Made by a program: the position numbers and the translations under genes | Notes under the pieces: model-generated | What the model saw: the letters and a program-made list of their open reading frames with translations, nothing else | Database searches by the model: none | What the model was told of the DNA's origin: nothing | Part shown: positions 1-7,909 of the stretch, piece after piece | Layout: each line of letters begins with the position of its first letter | How positions within the stretch are numbered: the stretch's first letter is position 1 | Assembly: GCF_019656455.1 (NCBI RefSeq) | Contig: NZ_BPMK01000016.1 | Location: 62,001 to 126,000 of the forward strand | Origin: Noviherbaspirillum aridicola | Lineage (GTDB): Bacteria > Pseudomonadota > Gammaproteobacteria > Burkholderiales > Burkholderiaceae_D | Direction: 5' to 3' | Length of the DNA stretch: 64,000 bases

Positions 1-1
1 C

Positions 2-175
2 GATCCCGAGCGCTCCGAGATGCCGCCGTTCGACTTCGGCCACTGCTATGAAGTCACCGGGCGTTCCCTGCTCGTGTTCGCGCTGGTCGGCGGTCATCGG
101 CGGCAGTCCTGGTATCTGCGCGACACCGACGCATGGAACCGGCACATCGTGGACTGGGCCGGCGGTCCGGCCTAG
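2..175 (+). CDS. C-terminal fragment of an unidentified protein (5' end outside window)
   Basis: An open frame enters from the left edge and stops at TAG 173-175, giving the last 57 residues of a protein. Composition and codon use look like the neighbouring genes. It contains a hydrophobic strand-like stretch (GRSLLVFALVGG) followed by a Trp/His/Asp-rich tail. This vaguely resembles the closing beta-domain of an alpha-amylase or debranching enzyme, but that is only an impression. The function is not recognised. Confidence 0.5.
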   Translation, partial: DPERSEMPPFDFGHCYEVTGRSLLVFALVGGHRRQSWYLRDTDAWNRHIVDWAGGPA

Positions 176-302
176 TTGTTGGGCTGCAACCATACCGGCG
201 GTTTTTCACGGGAATCGACTCCGCGGCTGCGCTTATCCGCTAACCTAGCGGCTGTCGTTATCACCATCCGCCGCCCGCCGGGACGGCGCCTGCTGTTGTC
301 AC

Positions 303-1520
303 ATGGCCGTCCTCTATACCCTTCTCCTGCTCGTCACCTGCGCGCTGTCGGTCGTCATGCTGCTCGTCCTGTTCGCGCTCAGGCGCAGCAGGACGCCGGG
401 GGTGCGCTGCTGGTTCGCCGCGAACGCCGCCGCCACGCTGGCGCTGCCGCTGTTCGCGGCGCGCGGCGTCGCGCCGGATTTCCTGTCGATCGAAGTCGCC
501 AATTTCTTCATGCTCGGCGCCAGCGGGTTCATGCTGGCGGGGTACCGCCGCTGCTTCTCGCGCCCGGTCCCGCTCCGCATGCTGCTTGCCGGCGGTACGG
601 CGACGCTGGCGCTCGTGGCCGGCTTTCATTACATCCTCGACTCGCTGCCGATGCGCATCGTCGCGGTCTCCGCATTCCACGGCGCCGTGTGCCTGGCGAT
701 CGGGCTGACGGTCGCCCGCGTGCCGCACTCGCGCACGCGCTATCCGTTCCGCTTCGCGGCCTGCGCCGCGTTTGCGCTCGCCTTCGGGCATTTCGTGCGC
801 CTCGGGGTCTACGCGCTGCAGGCGCACGGCCACGATGGCTTTCTCGATCCGGGCCTGTGGAATCTCTCCTTCCTCGCTTTCGGCACGCTCGCGCTGCCCT
901 TGCTGACCATCGGCGGCGTGATGATCGTGTATGAGGAACTGGTGGCGCGCGCCAACGAACTGGCCAACCGCGATTTCCTCACCAATGCCTGGTCGCGCCG
1001 CGCCTTCTTCGAGATCGCCGAGCGCGAGCGGAACCGTGCCCTGCGCGGCCATCCCGCGCTGTCGCTGATCGTGTTCGATGTCGATCATTTCAAGGCGGTC
1101 AACGACAGCCAGGGCCATGAGGCGGGCGACCGCGTGCTGGTCGGCATCGTGCACCAGGTGCAGTCCATCATCCGCAGCGTCGATTACTGCGCGCGACTGG
1201 GCGGGGAAGAGTTCGCCATCCTGCTGCCCGACGCCGACCGCGGCCAGGCGCGGGCGATCGCCGAGCGCATCCGCGCGTCGGTGATGGAGGCCTCGGCGAC
1301 CGCCGGCATGCCGGGCTGCACGGTCAGTGCCGGCGTGGCGACCTGGCTCGGCAAGCCGGAGACCATGGTGGAGCTGCTGCGGCGGGCCGACGATGCGCTG
1401 TATGGGGCCAAGGAGCAGGGCAGGAACAGGGTCGTGTCGGCCGAAGAGATGGCGCCCGGCGAGCCCGCGGCGGCCCACGCCGCCGTCCCGCAGGCTGCCG
1501 TCTGCGCGCACGGCAGGTAA
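303..1520 (+). CDS. Membrane-bound diguanylate cyclase (GGDEF)
   Basis: A 405-residue protein that should make cyclic di-GMP from two GTP at the inner membrane. Residues 1-215 hold about six hydrophobic segments with no recognised sensor motif, followed by a short helical linker. The C-terminal GGDEF domain has the active-site motif GGEEF at residues 300-304 and the Asp of FDVDHFKAVND. An RxxD inhibitory site (RSVD) lies exactly five residues before GGEEF, so product feedback is expected. The tail after about residue 385 is Ala/Pro-rich and probably disordered. The ATG at 303 begins directly with a membrane helix. The gene stands alone between a cut gene and an amidotransferase. Confidence 0.9.
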   Translation: MAVLYTLLLLVTCALSVVMLLVLFALRRSRTPGVRCWFAANAAATLALPLFAARGVAPDFLSIEVANFFMLGASGFMLAGYRRCFSRPVPLRMLLAGGTATLALVAGFHYILDSLPMRIVAVSAFHGAVCLAIGLTVARVPHSRTRYPFRFAACAAFALAFGHFVRLGVYALQAHGHDGFLDPGLWNLSFLAFGTLALPLLTIGGVMIVYEELVARANELANRDFLTNAWSRRAFFEIAERERNRALRGHPALSLIVFDVDHFKAVNDSQGHEAGDRVLVGIVHQVQSIIRSVDYCARLGGEEFAILLPDADRGQARAIAERIRASVMEASATAGMPGCTVSAGVATWLGKPETMVELLRRADDALYGAKEQGRNRVVSAEEMAPGEPAAAHAAVPQAAVCAHGR

Positions 1521-1571
1521 GAAAACGCCATTCATGGCACCATGGCGCCGCTCTCCACTCACCGCAGCGCA

Positions 1572-2258
1572 ATGAAAGCAATCGTCGTATTCAAGATCGG
1601 CGACACCTTCGACCGTCTCGCCGCCCGCATCGGCGACTTCGAGGACTGGATCGTCGCCGGACTCGGCCCCCATCCGCTGCCCGTGCGGATCTGCGATCCG
1701 CGCGCCGGCGACGGGCTGCCGCCGCCGCACGAGGTCGCGGCTGCCGTCGTCAGCGGTTCCCATGCGATGGTGACCGACAGGGCGGCGTGGAGCGAGGCGC
1801 TCGCCGAATGGCTGCGCGCGGCGGTCGCGGCCCGGATACCGGTGCTCGGCATCTGCTACGGGCATCAGCTGCTTGCCCATGCGCTCGGCGGGGAAGTCGG
1901 CTATCACCCCGGGGGCATCGAGATCGGCACCGTCAGCGTGACACGCACGCCGCAGAGCGACGCGGACGCGCTGTTCGCGCGTCTGCCCGCGAGGTTCGCC
2001 GCCCAGGCCGCGCACAGCCAGAGCGTGCGGCGGCTGCCGCCCGGCGCCGTGCTCCTGGCCGGCAACGACTTCGAACCGCATCATGCCTTCCGCGTCGGCG
2101 ACTGCGCCTGGGGCGTGCAGTTTCACCCCGAGTTCAGCCCCGAGGCCACCGCCGCCTATATCGCGCACTTCGGCAGGGAAGGCGACGCATCGGCCCTGCC
2201 GTCGGATGAAGCGGCCACCGTGCTCGCGAGCTTCGCCGCCGTCGCGCGCGATCGCTAG
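1572..2258 (+). CDS. Class I glutamine amidotransferase-like protein
   Basis: A 228-residue stand-alone GATase1 domain of the kind that resembles the glutaminase half of GMP synthase. The nucleophile is Cys95 in GICYGHQ, and the His/Glu of the triad sit in VQFHPEF near residue 184. Such free-standing proteins hydrolyse glutamine or gamma-glutamyl compounds; the substrate cannot be read from sequence. I chose ATG 1572 because MKAIVVFK is the usual first beta-strand; an in-frame ATG at 1542 would add ten residues. The stop overlaps the convergent LysR stop by four bases (CTAG). Confidence 0.82.
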   Translation: MKAIVVFKIGDTFDRLAARIGDFEDWIVAGLGPHPLPVRICDPRAGDGLPPPHEVAAAVVSGSHAMVTDRAAWSEALAEWLRAAVAARIPVLGICYGHQLLAHALGGEVGYHPGGIEIGTVSVTRTPQSDADALFARLPARFAAQAAHSQSVRRLPPGAVLLAGNDFEPHHAFRVGDCAWGVQFHPEFSPEATAAYIAHFGREGDASALPSDEAATVLASFAAVARDR

Positions 2259-3199
2259 CGTCGCGGCCTGCCGCCGGCGATGCCGAACCGGCCGCAGCGT
2301 GCCAGCAGGAACTCGCGCAGCAGGCGCACCAGCGGCGATATCTGCCGCCGTCCCGCGACGACGAAATACAGCGGCACGTTGTCTCCTTCCCAGTCCTCGC
2401 ACAGCGGCAGCAAGCGCCCCGCCGCGAGGTCGTCGAAGATGTCGGCGCGCGCGCGGTATGCGATGCCGTGGCCCTCGACCGCCCAGCGGCGCACCACCTC
2501 GGAGTCGTCGGCCACGCGGTTGCCGGCGACATGCACCTGGATATCGTTGCCGCCCTTCCGGAAGCGCCAGCGCTCGTACACCTCGCCGTCCAGCATGAAG
2601 CACAGGCAGTTGTGCTCGGCCAGCTGCGCCGGCGAGGCCGGCCTGCCATGCCGCGCGATGTAGGACGGCGCCGCACACAGCACCCGCGGGTTCGCGGTCA
2701 GCAGCGGAAAGGCGACCATGCCCGAGTCGGGCTGGTGTCCGTAGCGTATCGCGACGTCGACCGGTTCGCGGTACATGTCGGCGAGCCGGTCGGCCAGCTG
2801 CAGCCGCAGGCGCACGCCGGGCCATGCCGACTGGAATTCATCCAGCCAGGGCACGAACAGGTGGCGGCCGATGTCCGAGGGCATGGAGATCTGCAGCTGG
2901 CCCTCCAGCACGGCATGACCGGAGGCGATCTCTTCCTCCGCCGCGCGCAGGCTGTCGAGCAGCGGGCGCGCGCGTTCGAGCAGGCGTTCGCCGTCCAGGG
3001 TCAGACGCATGCTGCGCGTGGTGCGCAGGAACAGCGACGCCCGCAGGTCGCGCTCGAGCCGTTTCAGCGCCACGCTCGCCACCGCCGGCGACAGATCGAG
3101 CACGCGTGCCGCCGCCGACAGGCCGCCGTGCTCGGCGGCGGCGACGAAAACTTCCAGGTCCTGCAGATTCTTTATTTTCAATTTGTTTTTGAAAGTCAT
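2255..3199 (-). CDS. LysR-family transcriptional regulator
   Basis: A 314-residue LysR regulator with an N-terminal winged helix-turn-helix (about residues 10-70, LEVFVAAAEHGGLSAAARVL) and a periplasmic-binding-like effector domain (about 95-300). It is divergently transcribed from the medium-chain oxidoreductase at 3278 and is the obvious candidate to control it. The 78-base gap holds an inverted repeat suited to a LysR dimer. ATG 3199 is the only good start. The basic tail (GGRPRR) is dispensable-looking. The effector is unknown. Confidence 0.9.
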   Translation of the reverse strand: MTFKNKLKIKNLQDLEVFVAAAEHGGLSAAARVLDLSPAVASVALKRLERDLRASLFLRTTRSMRLTLDGERLLERARPLLDSLRAAEEEIASGHAVLEGQLQISMPSDIGRHLFVPWLDEFQSAWPGVRLRLQLADRLADMYREPVDVAIRYGHQPDSGMVAFPLLTANPRVLCAAPSYIARHGRPASPAQLAEHNCLCFMLDGEVYERWRFRKGGNDIQVHVAGNRVADDSEVVRRWAVEGHGIAYRARADIFDDLAAGRLLPLCEDWEGDNVPLYFVVAGRRQISPLVRLLREFLLARCGRFGIAGGRPRR

Positions 3200-3206
3200 T
3201 CAATTC

Positions 3207-3230
3207 GGTGCCAGTTTATCAAACGGCACC
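3207..3230. promoter_or_regulatory. Candidate LysR operator, GGTGCC-N12-GGCACC
   Basis: A perfect 6-bp inverted repeat with a 12-base AT-richer spacer lies in the gap between the divergent LysR gene and the oxidoreductase. The position and dyad symmetry fit a LysR-type activation site. Binding is inferred. Confidence 0.45.
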
Positions 3231-3277
3231 CCGCCGGCAACAATGGCTGACCTTTACCGCATCCGCAAGGAGACAAC

Positions 3278-4288
3278 ATGAAAGCAGTGGCTTACCGCAA
3301 GAACCTTCCGATCGATCATCCCGACGCCCTGTCCGACGTCACGCTGCCCGACCCGGCGCCGGGCGGCCGCGACCTGCTGGTGGAGGTGCGCGCGGTCTCG
3401 GTCAACCCGGTGGACACCAAGGTGCGCAAGTCGACGCCCGCGCCCGAGGGCGAATGGAAGGTGCTCGGCTGGGACGCCGCCGGCGTGGTCCGCGCGGTCG
3501 GTCCCGAGGTCAGCCTGTTCAAGCCCGGCGACCGCGTCTGGTATGCCGGCTCGATCGCGCGTGCCGGCAGCAACAGTGAGCTGCAGCTGGTCGACGAGCG
3601 CATCGTCGGCAGGATGCCGGCTTCGCTCGGCTTCGCCGAGGCGGCGGCGCTGCCGCTCACCAGCCTGACGGCGTGGGAGATGCTGTTCGACCGCCTCGCC
3701 ATCCCGCAGGGCGAGGCCGCGGCCGGCGACGCGCTGCTGGTCATCGGCGCCGCCGGCGGCGTCGGCTCGGTGATGGTGCAGCTCGCCCGCCGGCTCACCG
3801 GGCTCACCGTGATCGGCACCGCGTCCCGTCCCGAGTCGAGGGCATGGGTGGAGCAGTTCGGCGCCCATCATGTGATCGACCACGCCGCGCCGCTCGCCGC
3901 GCAACTCGGCAGCCTCGGCATCGCGCCGCGCTACGTGGTCAGCCTCACGCACACCGACCAGCATTTTCCGCAGATCGTGGAAGCGATCGCGCCGCAGGGC
4001 AAGTTCGGCCTGATCGACGACCCCGAGCCGATCGACGTGCGCCTGCTCAAGCGCAAGAGCGTGTCGCTGCACTGGGAGCTGATGTTCACCCGCGCGCTGT
4101 TCAACACCGCCGACATGGCGTCGCAGCACGCGATACTCGACCGGGTCGCCGCGCTGGTCGACGACGGCACGATCAAGACCACGGTGAACGAGCGCTTCGG
4201 CACGATCAGCGCGGACAACCTGCGGCGCGCGCACGCGATGCTGGAGTCGCACCAGGCGCGCGGCAAGATCGTCCTGGAAGGGTTCTGA
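3278..4288 (+). CDS. Zinc-independent alcohol dehydrogenase/quinone oxidoreductase-like MDR protein
   Basis: A 336-residue medium-chain dehydrogenase/reductase. The GroES-like N-terminal half includes AVSVNPVDTKVR, and the Rossmann half binds NAD(P)H through VIGAAGGVGSVMVQLARR at about residues 150-170. The structural and catalytic zinc Cys clusters of true alcohol dehydrogenases are absent, so NADPH-dependent reduction of quinones or enones is more likely. It is preceded by AAGGAGACAAC, a good ribosome site for ATG 3278. The gene is divergent from, and probably controlled by, the LysR gene at 2255-3199. The physiological substrate is unknown. Confidence 0.85.
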   Translation: MKAVAYRKNLPIDHPDALSDVTLPDPAPGGRDLLVEVRAVSVNPVDTKVRKSTPAPEGEWKVLGWDAAGVVRAVGPEVSLFKPGDRVWYAGSIARAGSNSELQLVDERIVGRMPASLGFAEAAALPLTSLTAWEMLFDRLAIPQGEAAAGDALLVIGAAGGVGSVMVQLARRLTGLTVIGTASRPESRAWVEQFGAHHVIDHAAPLAAQLGSLGIAPRYVVSLTHTDQHFPQIVEAIAPQGKFGLIDDPEPIDVRLLKRKSVSLHWELMFTRALFNTADMASQHAILDRVAALVDDGTIKTTVNERFGTISADNLRRAHAMLESHQARGKIVLEGF

Positions 4289-4342
4289 CGGCAGGCAGGC
4301 GAGGCGGGGACGCGGAGCGCGCCGCGTCTTCGGCCTCGCCGC

Positions 4343-5719
4343 TCAGCCCGCGCCCGCCGCGGTGCTTCCCGCCAGCGAGCGGACCGCCGCCGTGGCCGCC
4401 GCCAGCATGCACGCCAGCGCGAGCGACAACGCCAGCAACGCCTGCGCGTGCGGCCCTCCACCGGGCGCGCGCGGCTGATATTGCGGTAACTGCCGGAAAT
4501 CGCGCTCTCCGAACCGCTTCTCGTTGAAGAAATAGGGGTAGAAGAAGTGGCGCAGCCGGCCGTGGTAACGGGCAATGCTCTCCTGATAGGCCAGTTGCGC
4601 AGGCAGGTCGGTATCGGCCAGCCTGTGCATGGCGACCTGCGCCGCGGCCGCAGGCAGCAGCCATCCCGCGCGTGCCGTCCACAGCTCGCGTTTCCTCAGG
4701 CTGTCGGTATAGGCGCTCACCAGCGGCTGTACCGCTTCGTCTCCCGCCTGGTGCATCGCGTAATACCATTTCCAGTGAAAGCGCACATTGACGGGCGGCG
4801 TATCCCGCCATTCGGGGTGCGAGCGGAAGAACTTTTCAAAGGTTGCGGACTTGGGCGCGTCCCATCCCTGGTGCACCTCCTGGCGCTGCGCCATCGCCAG
4901 TTCCACGCCCTTGCCCACCGGGATGAGCCGGTTGATGGCCGCGTTCGCCAGTGCAGGCAGCAGCAAGGTCAGGCAGACGAAGCAGGCCAGCGCCGTGGTG
5001 GCCGATGACGCGGAGGACCGTGCCCGCGCGCCGATCAGCATCAGCAGCGCCATCCAGAAGCCGGCGTACAGGCCGGCGATCAGGACGAGGCTGGCCGCTT
5101 CCATGACGCCGCTCTTCGTCAGCGCGACGCCGGCCAGCGGCGGCGCCAATAGCGGAATCAGCACCAGGATGTAGCGCAGGGACGCCCGCATGATCCATGG
5201 CCGGCCGCGAGCGGCGGGAAGCGACGACAGGAGACGCAGCCGGCCCGTCTCGCGTTCCGAGCTTACCCAGTCGTGCATCAGAACGATGATGAACAGCGGC
5301 GCCAGGTACACCAGCACGAAAGCGAAGTCGAAACGTCCCGGCAGCGCCAGTTCCGGGTTCAGCGTTTCCGACTCATAGAGTTGCGACTGCAGGCCGAGCA
5401 TCCGCACCCGTACCGCCGCAGGCAGCAGGTCGCGCTGGCCCCAGGCGAGAAAGGCGGCCGCGGGCGGCGGATCCGAGGTGAGATGAAACGCGTAATAGGC
5501 GAAGTATCCGGCTTCGCAATCGTTGCCATGGCGCGCCCTGACCGCGGCCAGGTCCTCGTAATGGACCGCCGCCGTGCGTGCGAGCGCCTCCCGCTGAGCA
5601 TCCGCCGCGCGCATTCCGCTCCAGACGGAGAGTGCGGACAGCACGAACAGCGACACGAGAGCGAGCGCCGACAGCCGGGAGTGCGCGACCATGCGCCACT
5701 CAAGCAATAATCTGCTCAT
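4343..5719 (-). CDS. ABC-2-type transporter permease, DUF3526-like (second permease)
   Basis: A 458-residue membrane protein with an N-terminal transmembrane helix, a large periplasmic loop (about residues 40-160), a central group of membrane helices (about 165-300), another soluble stretch, and one C-terminal helix. This is the layout of DUF3526/ABC-2 permeases. The start at ATG 5719 overlaps the preceding permease stop (ATGA), so it is translationally coupled; an upstream in-frame ATG at 5743 is less likely. It is the third gene of the cassette 7886-4343. Substrate and direction of transport are unknown; the TonB receptor upstream suggests a metal or metallophore. Confidence 0.75.
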   Translation of the reverse strand: MSRLLLEWRMVAHSRLSALALVSLFVLSALSVWSGMRAADAQREALARTAAVHYEDLAAVRARHGNDCEAGYFAYYAFHLTSDPPPAAAFLAWGQRDLLPAAVRVRMLGLQSQLYESETLNPELALPGRFDFAFVLVYLAPLFIIVLMHDWVSSERETGRLRLLSSLPAARGRPWIMRASLRYILVLIPLLAPPLAGVALTKSGVMEAASLVLIAGLYAGFWMALLMLIGARARSSASSATTALACFVCLTLLLPALANAAINRLIPVGKGVELAMAQRQEVHQGWDAPKSATFEKFFRSHPEWRDTPPVNVRFHWKWYYAMHQAGDEAVQPLVSAYTDSLRKRELWTARAGWLLPAAAAQVAMHRLADTDLPAQLAYQESIARYHGRLRHFFYPYFFNEKRFGERDFRQLPQYQPRAPGGGPHAQALLALSLALACMLAAATAAVRSLAGSTAAGAG

Positions 5720-7152
5720 GCCCGCACCCTCCCCATGCGCCATGCCACCAGCGGCAGAAACGGAACCAGCAGAAACAGCCAGAGCACCATCGCGGACAGC
5801 GCCGGCAGGGCATGCAGACGTACCGCTTCGGCCGTGTCACGCGGCGGGAAGGAAAAGCGCGGGAGCGACTGCCAGTGGGTCTGGCTGATGCGCTGGTCGC
5901 GGTCGTTCTCGAAACGGACATGGCGCGCATGAAGCTCGTTGAGCGCCTGTATCAGGTTGAACCGATACTTTTCAGCCTCGATCAGAAAACGCTCATGCGT
6001 CTGCCGGTCGGTGCCGGCGAGCGACATCGAGAGGCGGCGCAGCGCAAGAAACGGGCTGGCGACGGCGAAGGCGTCGACGAATCGGCTTTGGGCCTCCTGC
6101 ATGCGGAAAAGCTCGCGCGTGTGACGGTCGAACAGCTCGCTCGTCAGCCGCTCCCCCTCCTTGAGCAGCAGGCCGCCGTAATTCACCGGAAGGTCCTCGA
6201 TCTTCTGCACGCCATACTGGGCGAGTATCTTCTGGCGGTATCCGCTGAAGTACGGGTCATTCGGGTCATGGCTGTCGCCGATCTGCGCGAGCGCCTTATG
6301 GATGGCGACGTCGATTTCGATCCGGGTGGGCAGCTCGACGCGCGCGCTGGCCAGATCCGGCAGCAGGCGCGGCAGGACGATGACGACGGCCGCCCAGAGG
6401 GCAAGCAGACACAGCAGGGCATCCCGCGCCCTGGACACGGCACCGGACATGCACACCGCGATCGCCGCCCACAGCAGCAGGTAAAGCGCGTAGCCGGTCA
6501 TCATCAGGAGGGCTTCGATGCGCTGCCCGGGCGCCAGCACGGCGACGGCCGCCAGTGCAAGAAGAGCCGGCGATGCGATCAGCAGCGCCAGCGCGCCGTG
6601 TCCGGCAAGCTTTCCGTACAAAATCCGCGCGGGCGACACGCCCTGCGCCAGCAGCAGGCGCAGGCTGCCCCGCTCCCGCTCCCGCGAAATGCAGCCGAAT
6701 GCCAGGAAGACGATCAGCAGCGGCAGCAGGGTCTGCAGCACGAATGCGGGCGTGGGCAGGCCGAACCGCAACAGCACCGAGGACTGGCGGGCGTCGCTGA
6801 AGTTGGCGGTGTTCTGCCGGTGTCCTTCCAGGTACAGCATGTGGCCGGTGAAGGCATCGATACCGCTGTCGAAGAACGCAAGCGGCGTCAGCGGCCGGAA
6901 GACATAATGCCCGTAGTGGACCACGCGGTGTGGATGTCTGTCGGGCTGGGCATGCCACTGCGCGTCGGCAGCCGACTGATAGCGTTCCCGGTCGCCCTCC
7001 ACGCTGCGCCGGTGCTCGTAGCCGACGAGGGTTGCGGTCGCCGCCAGCAGCAGGCCAAGGATCAGCGCGACCAGCGTTACCCGCTGACGCCACATCGCGC
7101 GCAATTCCTCCCGCGCGATGCGCGCCACGCTGGAGCCGAAGGTGGCGCTCAT
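5716..7152 (-). CDS. ABC-2-type transporter permease, DUF3526-like (first permease)
   Basis: A 478-residue inner-membrane protein related in layout to the next gene. It has one N-terminal helix, a periplasmic domain rich in His, Asp and aromatic residues (about 45-130, including HPHRVVHYGHYVF), a membrane core with the cytoplasmic loop SRERERGSLRLLL that should touch the ATPase, a second soluble region, and a C-terminal helix. The start at ATG 7152 overlaps the ATPase stop (ATGA); an ATG at 7167 is an alternative. The paired permeases probably form a heterodimer. The His-rich loop would suit metal binding, but that is inference. Confidence 0.78.
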   Translation of the reverse strand: MSATFGSSVARIAREELRAMWRQRVTLVALILGLLLAATATLVGYEHRRSVEGDRERYQSAADAQWHAQPDRHPHRVVHYGHYVFRPLTPLAFFDSGIDAFTGHMLYLEGHRQNTANFSDARQSSVLLRFGLPTPAFVLQTLLPLLIVFLAFGCISRERERGSLRLLLAQGVSPARILYGKLAGHGALALLIASPALLALAAVAVLAPGQRIEALLMMTGYALYLLLWAAIAVCMSGAVSRARDALLCLLALWAAVVIVLPRLLPDLASARVELPTRIEIDVAIHKALAQIGDSHDPNDPYFSGYRQKILAQYGVQKIEDLPVNYGGLLLKEGERLTSELFDRHTRELFRMQEAQSRFVDAFAVASPFLALRRLSMSLAGTDRQTHERFLIEAEKYRFNLIQALNELHARHVRFENDRDQRISQTHWQSLPRFSFPPRDTAEAVRLHALPALSAMVLWLFLLVPFLPLVAWRMGRVRA

Positions 7153-7886
7153 CGCTGTGCGCTCCATCCCGCGTACCGGCGGTACAGGGCATCGACATCG
7201 AATCGCTCCGGCCCGGCCGCGGCGAATTCATCCACGATCCTGCCTTCGGAGAGAAAGCCGATCCGGTCCGCGACCTGGGCCGCGCCGAGAAGATCGTGGG
7301 TGACCATGAAGACCGTCTTTCCCTCGCCGCGCAGATCGGTCAGAAGGCGGTTGAGTTCGCCGTTGGCGCGGGGATCGAGACCGGTATCGGGTTCATCGAG
7401 CAGCAGGACCGGGGCGGATCGCGCCAGGGCCAGGGCGATCGCCACCTTCTGCCGCATGCCCTTGGAATAGCCGGCGAGACGCCGCCCCCAGGACGACGGT
7501 TCGAGGCCGGCGGCCGAAAGCGCTGCGTCTATCGTCTCCCCACGCGCGAGCCCGGGATCGATGAGGCCGAGAAAATAGCGAAGGTTCTCCCTCGCCGTCA
7601 GATGCTCGTAGAGGACCACGTTCTCCGGCACATAGGCGAGCCGCGCGCGCGCGGCGAGCGGATCGGCCGCGACATCGATGCCGCAGACCCCGATCCTGCC
7701 CGAGCGCGGCGGCAGGAGACCGAGAAACGCGTTGAGGGTGGTCGACTTGCCCGCGCCATTGCCGCCGAGGAGCGCGTAGATCTCCCCCGCGGCGACGCGC
7801 AGGTTCAGTCCGCGCAACACCGGCTGCCTGCCGTACCCGGCGCTGAGGTCGAGCGCTTCCAGCGCGACGCCATCATTTCCATTCAT
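7149..7886 (-). CDS. ABC transporter ATP-binding protein
   Basis: A 245-residue ATPase subunit. Walker A is GGNGAGKST at residues 41-49. The signature is the variant YSKGMRQK typical of ABC-2 exporters (CcmA/NosF-like). Walker B is VLLLDEP, followed by the D-loop and the switch His in VFMVTHD. It drives the two downstream permeases, to which it is coupled by an ATGA overlap. The gap to the upstream TonB receptor is only 23 bases, so receptor, ATPase and permeases probably form one transcript. No periplasmic binding protein gene is present. Confidence 0.9.
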   Translation of the reverse strand: MNGNDGVALEALDLSAGYGRQPVLRGLNLRVAAGEIYALLGGNGAGKSTTLNAFLGLLPPRSGRIGVCGIDVAADPLAARARLAYVPENVVLYEHLTARENLRYFLGLIDPGLARGETIDAALSAAGLEPSSWGRRLAGYSKGMRQKVAIALALARSAPVLLLDEPDTGLDPRANGELNRLLTDLRGEGKTVFMVTHDLLGAAQVADRIGFLSEGRIVDEFAAAGPERFDVDALYRRYAGWSAQR

Positions 7887-7909
7887 GTTCTTTCCCTATC
7901 GCGTTGGAC

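Noticed and set aside
261-2825. Very long open frame on the minus strand (854 codons)
   Set aside because: It lies antisense to the GGDEF and amidotransferase genes, is Arg/Gly/His-rich and has no domain. High GC depletes stop codons, giving such shadows throughout the window.
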